Shown here piece after piece: positions 16,394-25,256 of a stretch of DNA of 64,000 nt. Source of the stretch: Veillonella sp. Its GTDB lineage: Bacteria; Bacillota; Negativicutes; Veillonellales; Veillonellaceae. A program made the position numbers and the translations under genes. The stretch lies in the NCBI RefSeq assembly GCF_018364065.1, contig NZ_JAGZMO010000008.1, positions 1-64,000 of the forward strand, given 5' to 3'. A model generated the notes under the pieces. It had not been told where the DNA came from and made no database searches. It saw only the letters and a program-made list of their open reading frames with translations. Positions within the stretch are counted from its first letter, which is position 1. Each line of letters starts with the position of its first letter.

Positions 16394-17080
16394 TTATAAG
16401 AGCGACTCTTCGCAGAGGCTCAAGTAGATGCCGTCGCCGATGATAATATGATCCAGCACAGGGATTCCCATCACATCGCCGGCGTCTTTGAAAATGCGGG
16501 TAATGCGAATATCTTCATCGCTGGGATTCGGGTCCCCGGACGGATGATTGTGAATCAGAATAATGCGGGCCGCATTGGCTTCCAAAGCCCGGCGAAACAC
16601 GCTGCGCTGTTCCGCCAAACTGCCCGTAAGACCACCGATGGAAATCGTCTCCAAACCGATAAGTTTGTTCTTGCAGTTTAAAAAGGCTGCACAGAAATGT
16701 TCCTGCCGCTCATGGCGCAGCCGTTCCATCACATAGGACGCTACGGCTTTCGGATGGCTGAAATCTTCGTACAAGTGCTTCACGCGAAGTTGCCCAAGGC
16801 GCCGCCCCAGCTCGATAGCGGCGCATATAGTGACCGCCTTATCGCGCCCGATGCCCTTCACCTTGCGAAGCTGGTCCACGGAAACACCATTCAACCCATA
16901 AGCGCCATCCACCACAGAATCTAAAACCTCCTTCGCCAGCTCCAGCACGGAACTCCCCTTCCGCCCGGTGCGCAGCAAAATCGCAATCAACTCCGTATTG
17001 GATAACCCCTCTGCACCAAGTGCTACAAACTTCTCTCTCGGACCTTCTCCTACACACCAACTGAGACTTTGATTCTCCAT
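16394..17080 (-). CDS. radC: RadC/JAB-domain protein
   Basis: This 228-residue protein has an N-terminal helix-hairpin-helix region (GVSVDQLRKVKGIGRDKAVT) and a C-terminal JAB/MPN metalloprotease-like domain with the Zn motif HNHPSGDPNPSDED. Despite its name, a repair role is not established; the biochemical function is unknown. ATG 17080 is chosen over 17098 because GGGGAGG lies 5 nt before it. It is located between maf and mreB, as in many Firmicutes. Confidence 0.92.
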   Translation of the reverse strand: MENQSLSWCVGEGPREKFVALGAEGLSNTELIAILLRTGRKGSSVLELAKEVLDSVVDGAYGLNGVSVDQLRKVKGIGRDKAVTICAAIELGRRLGQLRVKHLYEDFSHPKAVASYVMERLRHERQEHFCAAFLNCKNKLIGLETISIGGLTGSLAEQRSVFRRALEANAARIILIHNHPSGDPNPSDEDIRITRIFKDAGDVMGIPVLDHIIIGDGIYLSLCEESLL

Positions 17081-17154
17081 ATGTACCTCCCCGTACACTC
17101 ACATATAAGTAAATTATACGTAGAACCTCATTCATCGTCCATTTGCAGGATACC

Positions 17155-17307
17155 CGTTTAATCTATTACAATTCGGTTATTCTATTGCACTCTATTTATT
17201 CTGTTACAATTCCGTCTATTTGATTATGATTCGTTTAATCCGTTATTATGCGTTTATTCCATTATTGTGTATTTACTCCGTTATTGTGCATCTACTCCGT
17301 TATAGTT
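17155..17307. repeat. Degenerate 19-bp tandem repeat, eight units
   Basis: Units start at 17155, 17174, 17193, 17212 (20 bp), 17232, 17251, 17270 and 17289. The consensus is near CGTTTAnTCCGTTATTGTG. They fill the maf-radC spacer and run into the last codons of maf: its stop at 17300 lies inside the final unit, so the repeat shapes the C-terminal residues. Confidence 0.8.
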
Positions 17308-17893
17308 CGTTTAACTTTCGTAAAACCACTTCCACAGGCAGTCCCACTACATTTGTATAGGATCCTTCGATACCTTTCACTAAATAACCGCCCAAGCCTT
17401 GGATGCCGTACGCCCCGGCTTTATCGAGGCCTTCACCGGTAGCGGCGTAAGCCTTGATTTCCTCATCGCTAAGATCGTAGAAAATTACATCCGTCGTAAC
17501 GCTGAAACTGATGCTCTTTTCGTCCCCGGTCTTGCGATTTACATGGCGCAAGCACATACCTGTAATAACCTGATGGGCCTGACCGGACAACTCCGTGAGC
17601 ATGCGCACCGCATCAGCCTCATCAGCCGGTTTTCCCAACAACTCGCCATTCCAGGCCACGATAGTATCGGCGCCGAGGACGATGTATTCATCCGGTTCAT
17701 TTTCGCCCATAATTACGTGAGCCGCCTTGCCGCGAGCCTGTGCTTCCACATAGGCAACCGGATCGGGCCACTGTTCATGAGACTCTTCAAAACTGCTTTT
17801 AGCTACAGTGAACTTAACACCAAAACGAGTGAGCAGCTCCTTGCGCCGCGGCGAAGTGGATGCTAACACGAATGGCATATCTTTATATTTCAT
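17300..17893 (-). CDS. maf: Maf-like nucleotide pyrophosphatase
   Basis: This 197-residue protein begins with the Maf signature FVLASTSPRRKELLTRFG and contains the catalytic-site segment YIVLGADTIVAWNGELLGKP. Maf proteins hydrolyse dTTP/UTP or modified nucleoside triphosphates to monophosphates, a house-cleaning role. GGAGG lies 8 nt before the ATG. It is the first gene of maf-radC-mreBCD. Confidence 0.92.
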   Translation of the reverse strand: MKYKDMPFVLASTSPRRKELLTRFGVKFTVAKSSFEESHEQWPDPVAYVEAQARGKAAHVIMGENEPDEYIVLGADTIVAWNGELLGKPADEADAVRMLTELSGQAHQVITGMCLRHVNRKTGDEKSISFSVTTDVIFYDLSDEEIKAYAATGEGLDKAGAYGIQGLGGYLVKGIEGSYTNVVGLPVEVVLRKLNEL

Positions 17894-17968
17894 CTCACAA
17901 TCCTCCTTTCTATTCTATTTTCCAGACACTTATTTAGTTATTGCTTTAATCACTATTTAGTCTCTGTT

Positions 17969-18010
17969 CTATTCGTCTGCCTCTATTCGTCTGTCTTTAT
18001 TCGTCTATCT
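17969..18010. repeat. 14-bp tandem repeat, three units
   Basis: CTATTCGTCTGCCT, CTATTCGTCTGTCT and TTATTCGTCTATCT lie head to tail upstream of maf. Similar pyrimidine-rich sequence flanks both sides. Confidence 0.8.
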
Positions 18011-18067
18011 TTATGTTGTTCTATGACTTCACCTGTCTTTACCCCGACAGGGTCTATAAACCACAAC

Positions 18068-18093
18068 GCGCAGCACCCCAAAAGGTGCTGCGC
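18068..18093 (-). terminator. Terminator-like hairpin downstream of ackA
   Basis: A GC-rich 10-bp stem (GCGCAGCACC, GGTGCTGCGC, 6-nt loop) lies ~60 bp after the ackA stop, with a second 8-bp hairpin (18109-18127) between. The T-rich tail on the minus strand is weak. Confidence 0.65.
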
Positions 18094-18151
18094 ATCTGTG
18101 CACTTGTACATAGTGATACTCACTATGACCAAGAATTAAGTTGTAGTTTTA

Positions 18152-19345
18152 TTATTTTGCCAAACGTTGAGTATCGCGAGCAATCATGATTTCTTCGTTA
18201 GTAGGAACTACGAATAATTTTACTTTAGAACCTTCTACGCTGATTTCAGTGTCTTTACCGCGAACGTTGTTGCGTTCTTTGTCAAGAGCAGTGCCCAAGT
18301 ATTCCAAACCTTCGCAGATAGCTTCACGGTTACCGATACCGTTTTCGCCGATACCTGCTGTGAATACGATAGCGTCAACGCCGCCCATAACAGCTGCGTA
18401 TGCACCGATAGTAGCACGTACTTTGTAGTGGAACATGTTAAGAGCCAATTGAGCTTTTTCGTTACCAGCTTCAGCAGCTTCTTCAAGCACGCGGAAGTCG
18501 TTGGAAACGCCGGAAATACCAAGTACACCGGATTTTTTGTTCATTAATTCGTCAACTTCTTTAGTGGACAAGTTCATTTGATCCATCAAGAAAGGAACGA
18601 TTGCAGGGTCGATATCGCCGCAACGAGTACCCATTACAAGACCTGCCAATGGAGTGAAGCCCATGGAAGTATCTACGGATTGACCGTTTTTAACAGCAGT
18701 TACGCTGGAACCGTTACCTAAGTGGCAAGAGATAATTTTCAATTCGCTTAATGGTTTGCCCATTAATTCAGCCACGCGGTCAGCTACATAGCGATGGCTT
18801 GTGCCGTGGAAGCCGTAACGACGAACGCCGTATTTTTCATATACATCATATGGAAGACCATATAAGTAAGCTTCAGGAGGCATGGATTGATGGAAAGCTG
18901 TATCGAATACTGCTACCTGTGGTACGTTAGGCATAATGGACTGGCAAGCTTCAATACCTTGGATATTTGGTGGGTTGTGTAAAGGTGCCATTTTAGAGCA
19001 TTCTTCAAGAGTAGCCATTACTTCGTCATTGATCAATACAGACTTAGCAAACTTTTCAGCACCATGTACTACACGATGACCTACTGCATCAATTTCATCC
19101 ATAGATGCAATTACACCATATTCTTTGTCCACTAAAATATCAAGTAAGATTTTAAGTGCTGCTTTGTGGTCTAAAACCGGTTGGATTTTTTTCAATTTGT
19201 CGCCTGTTGGGCGTTTGTGAGTGAAGATCGCATCTTCTGCACCGATTTTTTCAAATTGCCCTTTTGCCAATACGCTTTCATTTGTCATGTCCACTAATTG
19301 GTACTTTAAGGAAGAGCTGCCACAGTTTACTACTAAAACGTTCAT
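18152..19345 (-). CDS. ackA: Acetate kinase
   Basis: This 397-residue acetate kinase converts acetyl phosphate and ADP to acetate and ATP, the substrate-level phosphorylation step when lactate or pyruvate is fermented to acetate. Signatures visible are VLVVNCGSSSLKYQLVDM at the N-terminus, DTAFHQSMP, RYGFHGTSHRYV and FTAGIGENGIGNREAIC. The length is normal. The ribosome site (GAGGG) lies within the end of the upstream lipoprotein gene, 3 bp away, suggesting one transcript. No pta gene is in the window. Confidence 0.97.
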   Translation of the reverse strand: MNVLVVNCGSSSLKYQLVDMTNESVLAKGQFEKIGAEDAIFTHKRPTGDKLKKIQPVLDHKAALKILLDILVDKEYGVIASMDEIDAVGHRVVHGAEKFAKSVLINDEVMATLEECSKMAPLHNPPNIQGIEACQSIMPNVPQVAVFDTAFHQSMPPEAYLYGLPYDVYEKYGVRRYGFHGTSHRYVADRVAELMGKPLSELKIISCHLGNGSSVTAVKNGQSVDTSMGFTPLAGLVMGTRCGDIDPAIVPFLMDQMNLSTKEVDELMNKKSGVLGISGVSNDFRVLEEAAEAGNEKAQLALNMFHYKVRATIGAYAAVMGGVDAIVFTAGIGENGIGNREAICEGLEYLGTALDKERNNVRGKDTEISVEGSKVKLFVVPTNEEIMIARDTQRLAK

Positions 19346-19348
19346 TAC

Positions 19349-19909
19349 TTATCCCTCTTTCTTAGTAATTTGAATTTTTCCTACCACCATGTCAGAAATC
19401 TGAGCTCCCATTGTACTGTCAATAGGATACTGGTAGGTAATATTCCACAATACACCTTTGTCTACAAATGTGTATTGGAAGAAATGAATTTTTGCCTGGT
19501 CCGCCATCAACGATGCGTCAGCTTTTACGCCCGGTACGCCGTCAATAGTCGTGGCACTTGCTTGCCAAGTCAATTTAGTTCCGAAATTCTTTTCATAAAA
19601 ACTCTGTGTTTCCTTCGCATAAGCTTCTGCCGTAGGCAAGGCCTGACCGGCTTTCGGCTGAATCGCTTCAATGGAAACGAGGAAGTTTTTATCGGCTCCT
19701 AAATAAGTCGTTACAGGATAACCAAGTGCATTTTCCTTCGTATTTGCTTGTACACCAATATCGAAAGGCAGCGCAAAAGTTACCTCAGAATTACCACTTT
19801 TTATGACTTTATGACCAAAGCTGTAATTATCTATGGCATTATCACTGCCACAGCCGCTTACAAAAACTAATAGAATCCCCATACAGAGGATAGTCAGCCA
19901 TTTTCTCAT
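19349..19909 (-). CDS. Predicted lipoprotein of unknown function
   Basis: This 186-residue protein starts at ATG 19909 (GAGGAATTGT upstream) with a signal peptide MRKWLTILCMGILLVF and a lipobox VSGC at ~18-21, so it should be lipidated and exported. The longer open frame to 20011 would bury the signal sequence. The mature part (residues 22-186) is soluble, with alternating beta-rich segments (SEVTFALPFDIGVQANTKEN; VLWNITYQYPIDS) resembling PsbP/DUF1795-type small lipoproteins, a loose impression only. It lies directly upstream of ackA. Confidence 0.75.
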   Translation of the reverse strand: MRKWLTILCMGILLVFVSGCGSDNAIDNYSFGHKVIKSGNSEVTFALPFDIGVQANTKENALGYPVTTYLGADKNFLVSIEAIQPKAGQALPTAEAYAKETQSFYEKNFGTKLTWQASATTIDGVPGVKADASLMADQAKIHFFQYTFVDKGVLWNITYQYPIDSTMGAQISDMVVGKIQITKKEG

Positions 19910-20099
19910 ACAATTCCTCGATTCATATCTTTTGCATTCACGTATACATGCATTCTCATTATAACACTTTGTCTGATATATTAGCCACCCTATTTTAGCA
20001 AAATCCAGCATAAAATTAATACATACATGCCATACGTCAAATTAATACATGCCCTTTTCAAATATTTTGATGTCTTTTATACTCTTCTTTTTTCAACTG

Positions 20100-21305
20100 T
20101 TAAAATCCCATGACGAGCAGTAAATGATAATACGCCAACATTAATCCTGTAAACACAATGACTACGGGAATGGTTTTGCGAATGAGTTCGCCCAGCGTAA
20201 TATTGAAGTAGTCTGCAGCCACTACAATACATACATGAGTTGGCGATATTTGGCTCGCTCCATGGGCCACACACATGAGCAACACCATGAAAGGCATCCC
20301 GCCTTGTACCGTAGCAAAAGCAATCGGCGCCCCCATGGCAATAATCCCGTTTGACCCGCTCACAATCCCGCCAATTAAAAACAAAATAGCGAAAACTAAG
20401 TAGTCCGGTATAGGTAAGGTGGAGAGTGTTTGCGGCAACGTGGTCAGCATGCCGGAAAACACGATAAATTCTTTTAACACCAGCACGAGGAATGTATTCA
20501 AGAGCAACTTTACCTCGAAGGCACTGCGGCTCATAGGTACTAACTCGTCTACACGGAAGCGGTATACGAAAATCGCCAATCCAATTACGATAGCCACGGC
20601 AGGCACAACGGATAATTTAAACACTAGAATTAACACTAAAATAAGTATCAGTGTCCATAAATGTCGAAACAAATTGAGCAAATCTTTTTTTCTATTTTTA
20701 CTGCGCGGCGTGCCGGGATCTTTTGGCACTCGCATCAGATAGGGAAACACGCCTAACAGACTCAGTACAATCATGGGAATTATCATGCCCAAAATAAACT
20801 GACCCAAGGGAACGCCGGAAATACTTGCCATAAGCAGCACGCCTGCATAGGTAGGCAGCGTACTTTCCGGAATATGACGAAACCAGCTTGTTACAAAAGC
20901 CTGCTCCTTCGGCTTTAAATATCCTTCAGTAGCTCCCTTTACGATGTCTCCACAAAGAATCATCGCTGCCGCTGAAGGTAGCAATCCGATAAATAAGGCG
21001 GACCCTACCGCCGTAATTCGGCGATTATGAAACAATCCGTCCAAGTCTTGTTGAGCTAATTTAATCTGACTGCGCGATTCCAACATACGCTGCAAATAAG
21101 TAATTAAATACAAAGAAACCAGTATGGAAAATGAGTTCCAATCTATAAACACATTAGCGACCAGTGCCGGCCATTCCCCAGGTCCGATCTGATACGCTGC
21201 GGCCATCACAACCAAACCGGCTAACACAGCCTGCCAAAGAGGCCTCTTCATCCATAGTACCAATATAATGACGGCAAACAATATAACTAACTTCAATAAA
21301 TCCAT
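20100..21305 (-). CDS. DUF401 family integral membrane transporter
   Basis: This ~401-residue protein has about ten hydrophobic segments and resembles the DUF401/TIGR00529 family, related to gluconate/citrate-type (IT superfamily) permeases. Features are LFIGLLPSAAAMILCGDIV, WFRHIPESTLPTYAGVLLMASISGVPLGQF and GGIVSGSNGIIAMGAPIAF. The substrate is unknown. I choose ATG 21305 (GGAGG ~10 nt upstream) rather than 21365, because the extra residues are not hydrophobic. It is divergent from a TetR-type gene that probably regulates it. Confidence 0.85.
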   Translation of the reverse strand: MDLLKLVILFAVIILVLWMKRPLWQAVLAGLVVMAAAYQIGPGEWPALVANVFIDWNSFSILVSLYLITYLQRMLESRSQIKLAQQDLDGLFHNRRITAVGSALFIGLLPSAAAMILCGDIVKGATEGYLKPKEQAFVTSWFRHIPESTLPTYAGVLLMASISGVPLGQFILGMIIPMIVLSLLGVFPYLMRVPKDPGTPRSKNRKKDLLNLFRHLWTLILILVLILVFKLSVVPAVAIVIGLAIFVYRFRVDELVPMSRSAFEVKLLLNTFLVLVLKEFIVFSGMLTTLPQTLSTLPIPDYLVFAILFLIGGIVSGSNGIIAMGAPIAFATVQGGMPFMVLLMCVAHGASQISPTHVCIVVAADYFNITLGELIRKTIPVVIVFTGLMLAYYHLLLVMGF

Positions 21306-21364
21306 GATAGTCCCCAACCTCCAACAAGTATTCTTCCACCCAAACACATACACTTGTAAAAACA

Positions 21365-21393
21365 TTGACAGGTGTATTAGTTTTGAATATTAT
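21365..21393 (+). promoter_or_regulatory. Sigma-A promoter for the tetR-type gene
   Basis: TTGACA (21365-21370) and TATTAT (21388-21393) are 17 nt apart on the plus strand. An imperfect inverted repeat ACACTTGT/ACAGGTGT (around 21350-21375) overlaps the -35 and could be an operator. Confidence 0.7.
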
Positions 21394-21438
21394 TATAGTT
21401 AGAGATAAATTTGAAGTCAATCGATGGCACATAAGTCA

Positions 21439-21460
21439 TTCACACTGGTAAATGTGTCAA
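21439..21460. promoter_or_regulatory. Candidate TetR operator
   Basis: An imperfect dyad TTCACAC-N8-GTGTCAA lies in the leader between the divergent genes. It is a candidate by position and symmetry only. Confidence 0.3.
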
Positions 21461-21524
21461 ATTTTATGTTAAAAGCTCATACGCATCTGAAGATATATTG
21501 AATATAATCCCAAGGAGGTACTCT

Positions 21525-22073
21525 ATGTATACAGGTACAAATCCATCGGCCCTACGATCCCGCAACGAAATCGTTCCGGCCTTTTTTAATCTCTTATCTG
21601 ACTATTCCTTTGAAGAAATTACTATAAAGCAGATTATGGACGCCACCGGTCTATCCCGTCAGACCTTTTATCAAATTTTCACCGACAAAGAAGAAATTTT
21701 AGAATACTATTTGGACACTTTGTTCGGTGAATTCATGACTCATGTAAAACAGTATGAAGTAAAAAACTTGTGCCACGCGGCCAAAATATTTTTTGCGTTC
21801 TTCCAAGAGTATAAGGAAATTTTCAGTCTTATTATAAAAAACGGAAAGAGCGGTGTACTGCAACGAAAATGTAGCGAGTATTTGCAAAAAAGCGAGTATA
21901 TTCGGTATGATCTGCACGGAGTTGAATCGGATTGGGATAGAGAGTACGCCACCACCTTCGTAATCAGCGGCATGGTCTCCATGTTAGAGAAATGGATACT
22001 CTCCCCTGAGTCGGAAAAACAAGGTGCTACTGAACTGGCTAAACTCGTTTGCCGCATAACGGGAACCGACTAA
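21525..22073 (+). CDS. TetR/AcrR family transcriptional regulator
   Basis: This 182-residue protein has an N-terminal helix-turn-helix (SFEEITIKQIMDATGLSRQTFYQIFTDKEEIL, ~27-58) typical of TetR regulators of the DhaS/C-terminal-TetR type. The C-terminal part should bind a ligand and dimerise. ATG 21525 follows AAGGAGG by 6 nt; the longer frame from 21498 lacks a ribosome site. It is divergent from the DUF401 permease with a 219-bp shared control region, so control of that permease (and itself) is the simplest inference. Confidence 0.88.
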   Translation: MYTGTNPSALRSRNEIVPAFFNLLSDYSFEEITIKQIMDATGLSRQTFYQIFTDKEEILEYYLDTLFGEFMTHVKQYEVKNLCHAAKIFFAFFQEYKEIFSLIIKNGKSGVLQRKCSEYLQKSEYIRYDLHGVESDWDREYATTFVISGMVSMLEKWILSPESEKQGATELAKLVCRITGTD

Positions 22074-22079
22074 GCGCTG

Positions 22080-22088
22080 TGGTATAAT
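22080..22088 (+). promoter_or_regulatory. Extended -10 promoter of tmcAL
   Basis: TGGTATAAT (extended -10) lies 37 bp upstream of the tmcAL start, immediately after the tetR stop. No good -35 is seen, as expected for extended -10 promoters. Confidence 0.55.
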
Positions 22089-22124
22089 GATGTAAATGCT
22101 GCAGAGATTATGAAGGAGATTATT

Positions 22125-23423
22125 ATGAATTGTATCGGAATTATTGCCGAATATAACCCGTTTCACATAGGCCATGCTCACCAGCTTGAAATGGTAAAAA
22201 CTAAATACCCTGACGCCCTCATTGTAGTGGCTATGAGCGGTTCCTTTGTGCAACGCGGCGAGCCGGCTCTTTTCGATAAATTCTCCCGCGCTCGCTGGGC
22301 CTTGCTCAACGGAGCTCATGCGGTGGTGGAATTACCGACCGTATACGCCACGGCCAATGCGGAACGCTTTGCAGCCGGCGGCGTTCGCCTGTTAGCTAAG
22401 CTGGGCGTCACTACCCTTGCGTTCGGTTCCGAAAATGATAATGCCGAAGTTCTTTGGCAAATGGCATCTCTAAGCCGTTCTGAAGAAGTGCAATCTGCCT
22501 GCCGCACCTATTTACAGGAAGGCCTATCATACGGCTCCGCTTTGCGCCGCGCCTTACATGACATCATGCCTGATGCGGTTCATAACGGACCTAATACGCT
22601 GTTGGCCTTAGAATATATTAAAGCAATTCAAGCGTACAAGCTCTCCATGGATATTCTTCCTATTAAGCGCACTTCATCCCATCATGCAACAGATGTGGAT
22701 GTGACAGCCCCTTCCGGTTCCGCATTGCGCCAAGCCATTTCAACGCCGGTCACTCCTACAGCGGACTCCCTTAAGGCGGACTCCCCTACGGCAGGCTCCA
22801 CTACAGCAGGCTCCCCTACGGCGAATTCCCCTATCGAAAGATTCCAACACATTCAACCGGCCTTTCCTCCTTCTATTCGCAGTGAAGTTAAGGATTTGCT
22901 GTCAGGGCAAAACGTAACGGACTATGCATTATACGAAAGCTTATGTCATTTCGAAAGTCGTCGTCAACATTCGGACGACCTCCTGAAGTATCCGGATTTT
23001 TCAGAAGGCCTGCATACACTTTGGACCAAGGCCGGTGCCGCTACTGATTGGTCAGCCGCCGTGGAAATGATTAAATCGAAACGCTATACCTATGCACGCT
23101 TGCGCCGCATGGGCTCTTATACGGTACTTAATCTCACGAAAGGCCTGCAAGATCAGGCTCATTCGGAGGGACCGCTCTATGGCCGCCTCTTAGGATTTAC
23201 CGATGAAGCCCGGCATTGGCTGAAATCTCAATCAAGCCAATTTCCAATTGTCCAAAAATGGAGCCCTTTCGTGCAAACTGCAACAGGTTTGGCGAAAAAC
23301 ATGGCACTCCTCGATACAAGAGCCACCGATATTCGCGCCCTCTGCGAAAAAAATCCCGAATTACGTAAAGGACATATGGATTATATGCAGTCCCCTTTAT
23401 ATGTCCCAACGAAAGAGCAATAA
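22125..23423 (+). CDS. tmcAL: tRNA(Met) cytidine acetate ligase (TmcAL/YlbM family)
   Basis: This 432-residue nucleotidyltransferase-fold enzyme has the HxGH-type motif IIAEYNPFHIGHAHQLE at its N-terminus, followed by VVAMSGSFVQRGEPALFDKFSRARWAL. In Bacillus TmcAL uses ATP and acetate to form N4-acetylcytidine at the wobble base of elongator tRNA-Met. ATG 22125 has AAGGAG 6 nt upstream. Residues ~211-235 are an insertion of Thr/Ala/Gly/Ser/Pro pentads encoded by a 15-bp tandem repeat; it lies between conserved blocks and is probably a flexible surface loop. Confidence 0.9.
   Translation: MNCIGIIAEYNPFHIGHAHQLEMVKTKYPDALIVVAMSGSFVQRGEPALFDKFSRARWALLNGAHAVVELPTVYATANAERFAAGGVRLLAKLGVTTLAFGSENDNAEVLWQMASLSRSEEVQSACRTYLQEGLSYGSALRRALHDIMPDAVHNGPNTLLALEYIKAIQAYKLSMDILPIKRTSSHHATDVDVTAPSGSALRQAISTPVTPTADSLKADSPTAGSTTAGSPTANSPIERFQHIQPAFPPSIRSEVKDLLSGQNVTDYALYESLCHFESRRQHSDDLLKYPDFSEGLHTLWTKAGAATDWSAAVEMIKSKRYTYARLRRMGSYTVLNLTKGLQDQAHSEGPLYGRLLGFTDEARHWLKSQSSQFPIVQKWSPFVQTATGLAKNMALLDTRATDIRALCEKNPELRKGHMDYMQSPLYVPTKEQ
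22755..22829 (+). repeat. 15-bp tandem repeat inside tmcAL, five units
   Basis: Units start at 22755, 22770, 22785, 22800 and 22815 (e.g. CCTACGGCAGGCTCC), encoding P/L/T-T/K-A-x-S pentads in frame. Copies differ at a few positions each. Confidence 0.9.
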
Positions 23424-23504
23424 TAAATTAGACTCTCTACACAAGAAGACTATAAACAAATCACAGCAAACATAAATTTGCAACTTGAATAGCAACCTCA
23501 ACAC

Positions 23505-23552
23505 AAAAAGCGTCTCAGAGAACCTGCTTCTCCAAGACGCTTTATTTTTATT
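23505..23552. terminator. Bidirectional terminator between convergent tmcAL and pyrR
   Basis: The stem AAAGCGTCT (23507-23515) / AGACGCTTT (23535-23543) has an inner GAGAA/TTCTC helix. A-rich sequence on the left and TTTATTTTTATT on the right allow termination in both directions. Confidence 0.85.
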
Positions 23553-23558
23553 GCAAAG

Positions 23559-24101
23559 TTATGAAATTGTTACGCTGTCCACGCCGTCCTGTTCGACTAC
23601 GTTAACGCGTACTTTTTCAGAATGAGATGTAGGAATGTTTTTTCCCACGTAGTCCGCTCTGATTGGCAATTCACGATGGCCCCGGTCAACGAGTACGGCC
23701 AATTGGATGGCACGTGGACGGCCGGCCTGCATCAATGCGTTCAGCGCCGCACGAATGGTGCGTCCTGTATAAAGCACATCGTCTACGAGGATAACCAGCT
23801 TACCGGTCGTATCCAAGGTAAATGGCGGTCCTTCTTTCACCTGTGTGCTGCGGTCATCACGATAGAGCGCCACATTAATTGTGGTCACATCAATGGACGT
23901 ACCTTCGATAGCTTCAATCTGCTTCTGCAAGCGATATGCCAGATGAACACCGCGCCGTTCAATCCCTACGATAAGTGCATTATCCAGCCCTTTATTGCGT
24001 TCCAGGATTTCATGACTGATGCGGCGCACAGCTCGCATCATAGCCTGTTCATCCATAAGAATGCGTTTGTCATGTGTGGTTTCTTTTATTTTTTCAGGCA
24101 T
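23559..24101 (-). CDS. pyrR: PyrR bifunctional pyrimidine operon regulator / uracil phosphoribosyltransferase
   Basis: This 180-residue PRTase-fold protein has the PRPP loop VILVDDVLYTGRTIRAAL (~106-123). In Firmicutes PyrR binds UMP and pyr mRNA to promote attenuation, and has some UPRTase activity. No pyr biosynthetic genes or PyrR binding site are seen here; the gene follows lspA-rluD, as in many Firmicutes, with a ~150-bp gap. GGGAGGG precedes the ATG. Confidence 0.93.
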   Translation of the reverse strand: MPEKIKETTHDKRILMDEQAMMRAVRRISHEILERNKGLDNALIVGIERRGVHLAYRLQKQIEAIEGTSIDVTTINVALYRDDRSTQVKEGPPFTLDTTGKLVILVDDVLYTGRTIRAALNALMQAGRPRAIQLAVLVDRGHRELPIRADYVGKNIPTSHSEKVRVNVVEQDGVDSVTIS

Positions 24102-24254
24102 CTTACCCTCCCGGCCAATCTGCTCCTAAGATTCCATATCCCCTATACACGCTGAAGTTACATCAACAACTCGAAATGCCAAGCTTACGCTCTTAATATG
24201 TCTCAAGCGTCTCAACCTCAAGTGTCTCAATACTATTAAACGGTTTCAACAATT

Positions 24255-25256
24255 CTAACGATTATGTTCCTTCGCAAATTCAATGCACGCTTTAAAATCA
24301 TCAGGTAATGGGGCTTCAAAATAAAGTTCTCCCTTCGTAATCGGATGTTTTACGCGCAAGCTGTGTGAATGAAGTGCCTGCCCTTCAATAGGAAAGTCCA
24401 TTTTTCGGTAGCCGTAGAACGGATCGTTAACTACAGGGTGACCAATATGGGCAAAGTGAACGCGAATCTGGTGTGTACGACCTGTTTCCAGACGGCATTC
24501 CACCAATGTATGCTTGCCATAGCGTTCCAAAACGGTAAAATGAGTGACCGCCTCTTTGCTGTTTTCAAAAACAACGGCCATTTTCATGCGGTCCTTCGGA
24601 TGACGTCCGATAGGCGCGCGAATGACACCGCGGTCTTCCACAATATTGCCCTGAACCAGCGCATAATATGTACGCTGCGCCGTATGCGCTTTTACCTGTT
24701 CCGCCAAGCCGATATGAGCCGCATCATTTTTAGCCGCCATCATAACGCCGGACGTATCCTTATCAAGGCGATGTACAATGCCCGGGCGGATTTCACCATT
24801 AATACCGGACAAGTCTTTGCAATGATACAACAAGGCATTTACCAGGGTACCGCTATAGTTGCCCACGGCCGGATGCACTACCATGCCGCGTGCTTTATTG
24901 ATGATAATAATATCATGATCTTCAAATAAAATATCCAACGGAATATTATCAGGCTTAACTTCTACGGACTGAGGCGCCGGAATTGACACGTGTACCGTAA
25001 GCCCGGCAGACAATTTCATATTGCTCTTGCCTGTTTTTTCGCCTACTTTTACATGGCCGTCTTTCACCAATTGCTGCACATAACTGCGAGAACCTTCCAA
25101 CAGGCCTGTTAAAAATACGTCCAAACGCTGCCCTTCTCCATCTTCAGGCACTGTAAATGTCTTTACTTCCTCAATCTCCGTACCTTCAGTAAGCTCATCT
25201 GATTCATTCAACGAATCCAGCATTTCATCATCTCCAAGAAAAAGCGATTCTTTCAT
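24255..25256 (-). CDS. rluD: RluA/RluD family 23S rRNA pseudouridine synthase
   Basis: This 333-residue protein has an S4 RNA-binding domain (~38-100, GQRLDVFLTGLLEGSRSYVQQLVKDG) and the catalytic domain with GIVHRLDKDTSGVMM, where the Asp is the nucleophile. It isomerises uridines in helix 69-type rRNA loops. The N-terminus has an acidic ~30-residue lead. Its AAAGGAG ribosome site lies in the last codons of lspA, one base away, so the two are translationally linked. The precise target site cannot be read from sequence. Confidence 0.92.
   Translation of the reverse strand: MKESLFLGDDEMLDSLNESDELTEGTEIEEVKTFTVPEDGEGQRLDVFLTGLLEGSRSYVQQLVKDGHVKVGEKTGKSNMKLSAGLTVHVSIPAPQSVEVKPDNIPLDILFEDHDIIIINKARGMVVHPAVGNYSGTLVNALLYHCKDLSGINGEIRPGIVHRLDKDTSGVMMAAKNDAAHIGLAEQVKAHTAQRTYYALVQGNIVEDRGVIRAPIGRHPKDRMKMAVVFENSKEAVTHFTVLERYGKHTLVECRLETGRTHQIRVHFAHIGHPVVNDPFYGYRKMDFPIEGQALHSHSLRVKHPITKGELYFEAPLPDDFKACIEFAKEHNR

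Noticed and set aside
16163..16399. Plus-strand frame encoding a period-8 protein repeat
   Set aside because: The periodicity is produced by the 24-bp DNA repeat; no ribosome site and not conserved-looking.
16198..17307. CRISPR array
   Set aside because: Repeats are directly abutting with no spacers, degenerate and of differing periods; no cas genes in the window.
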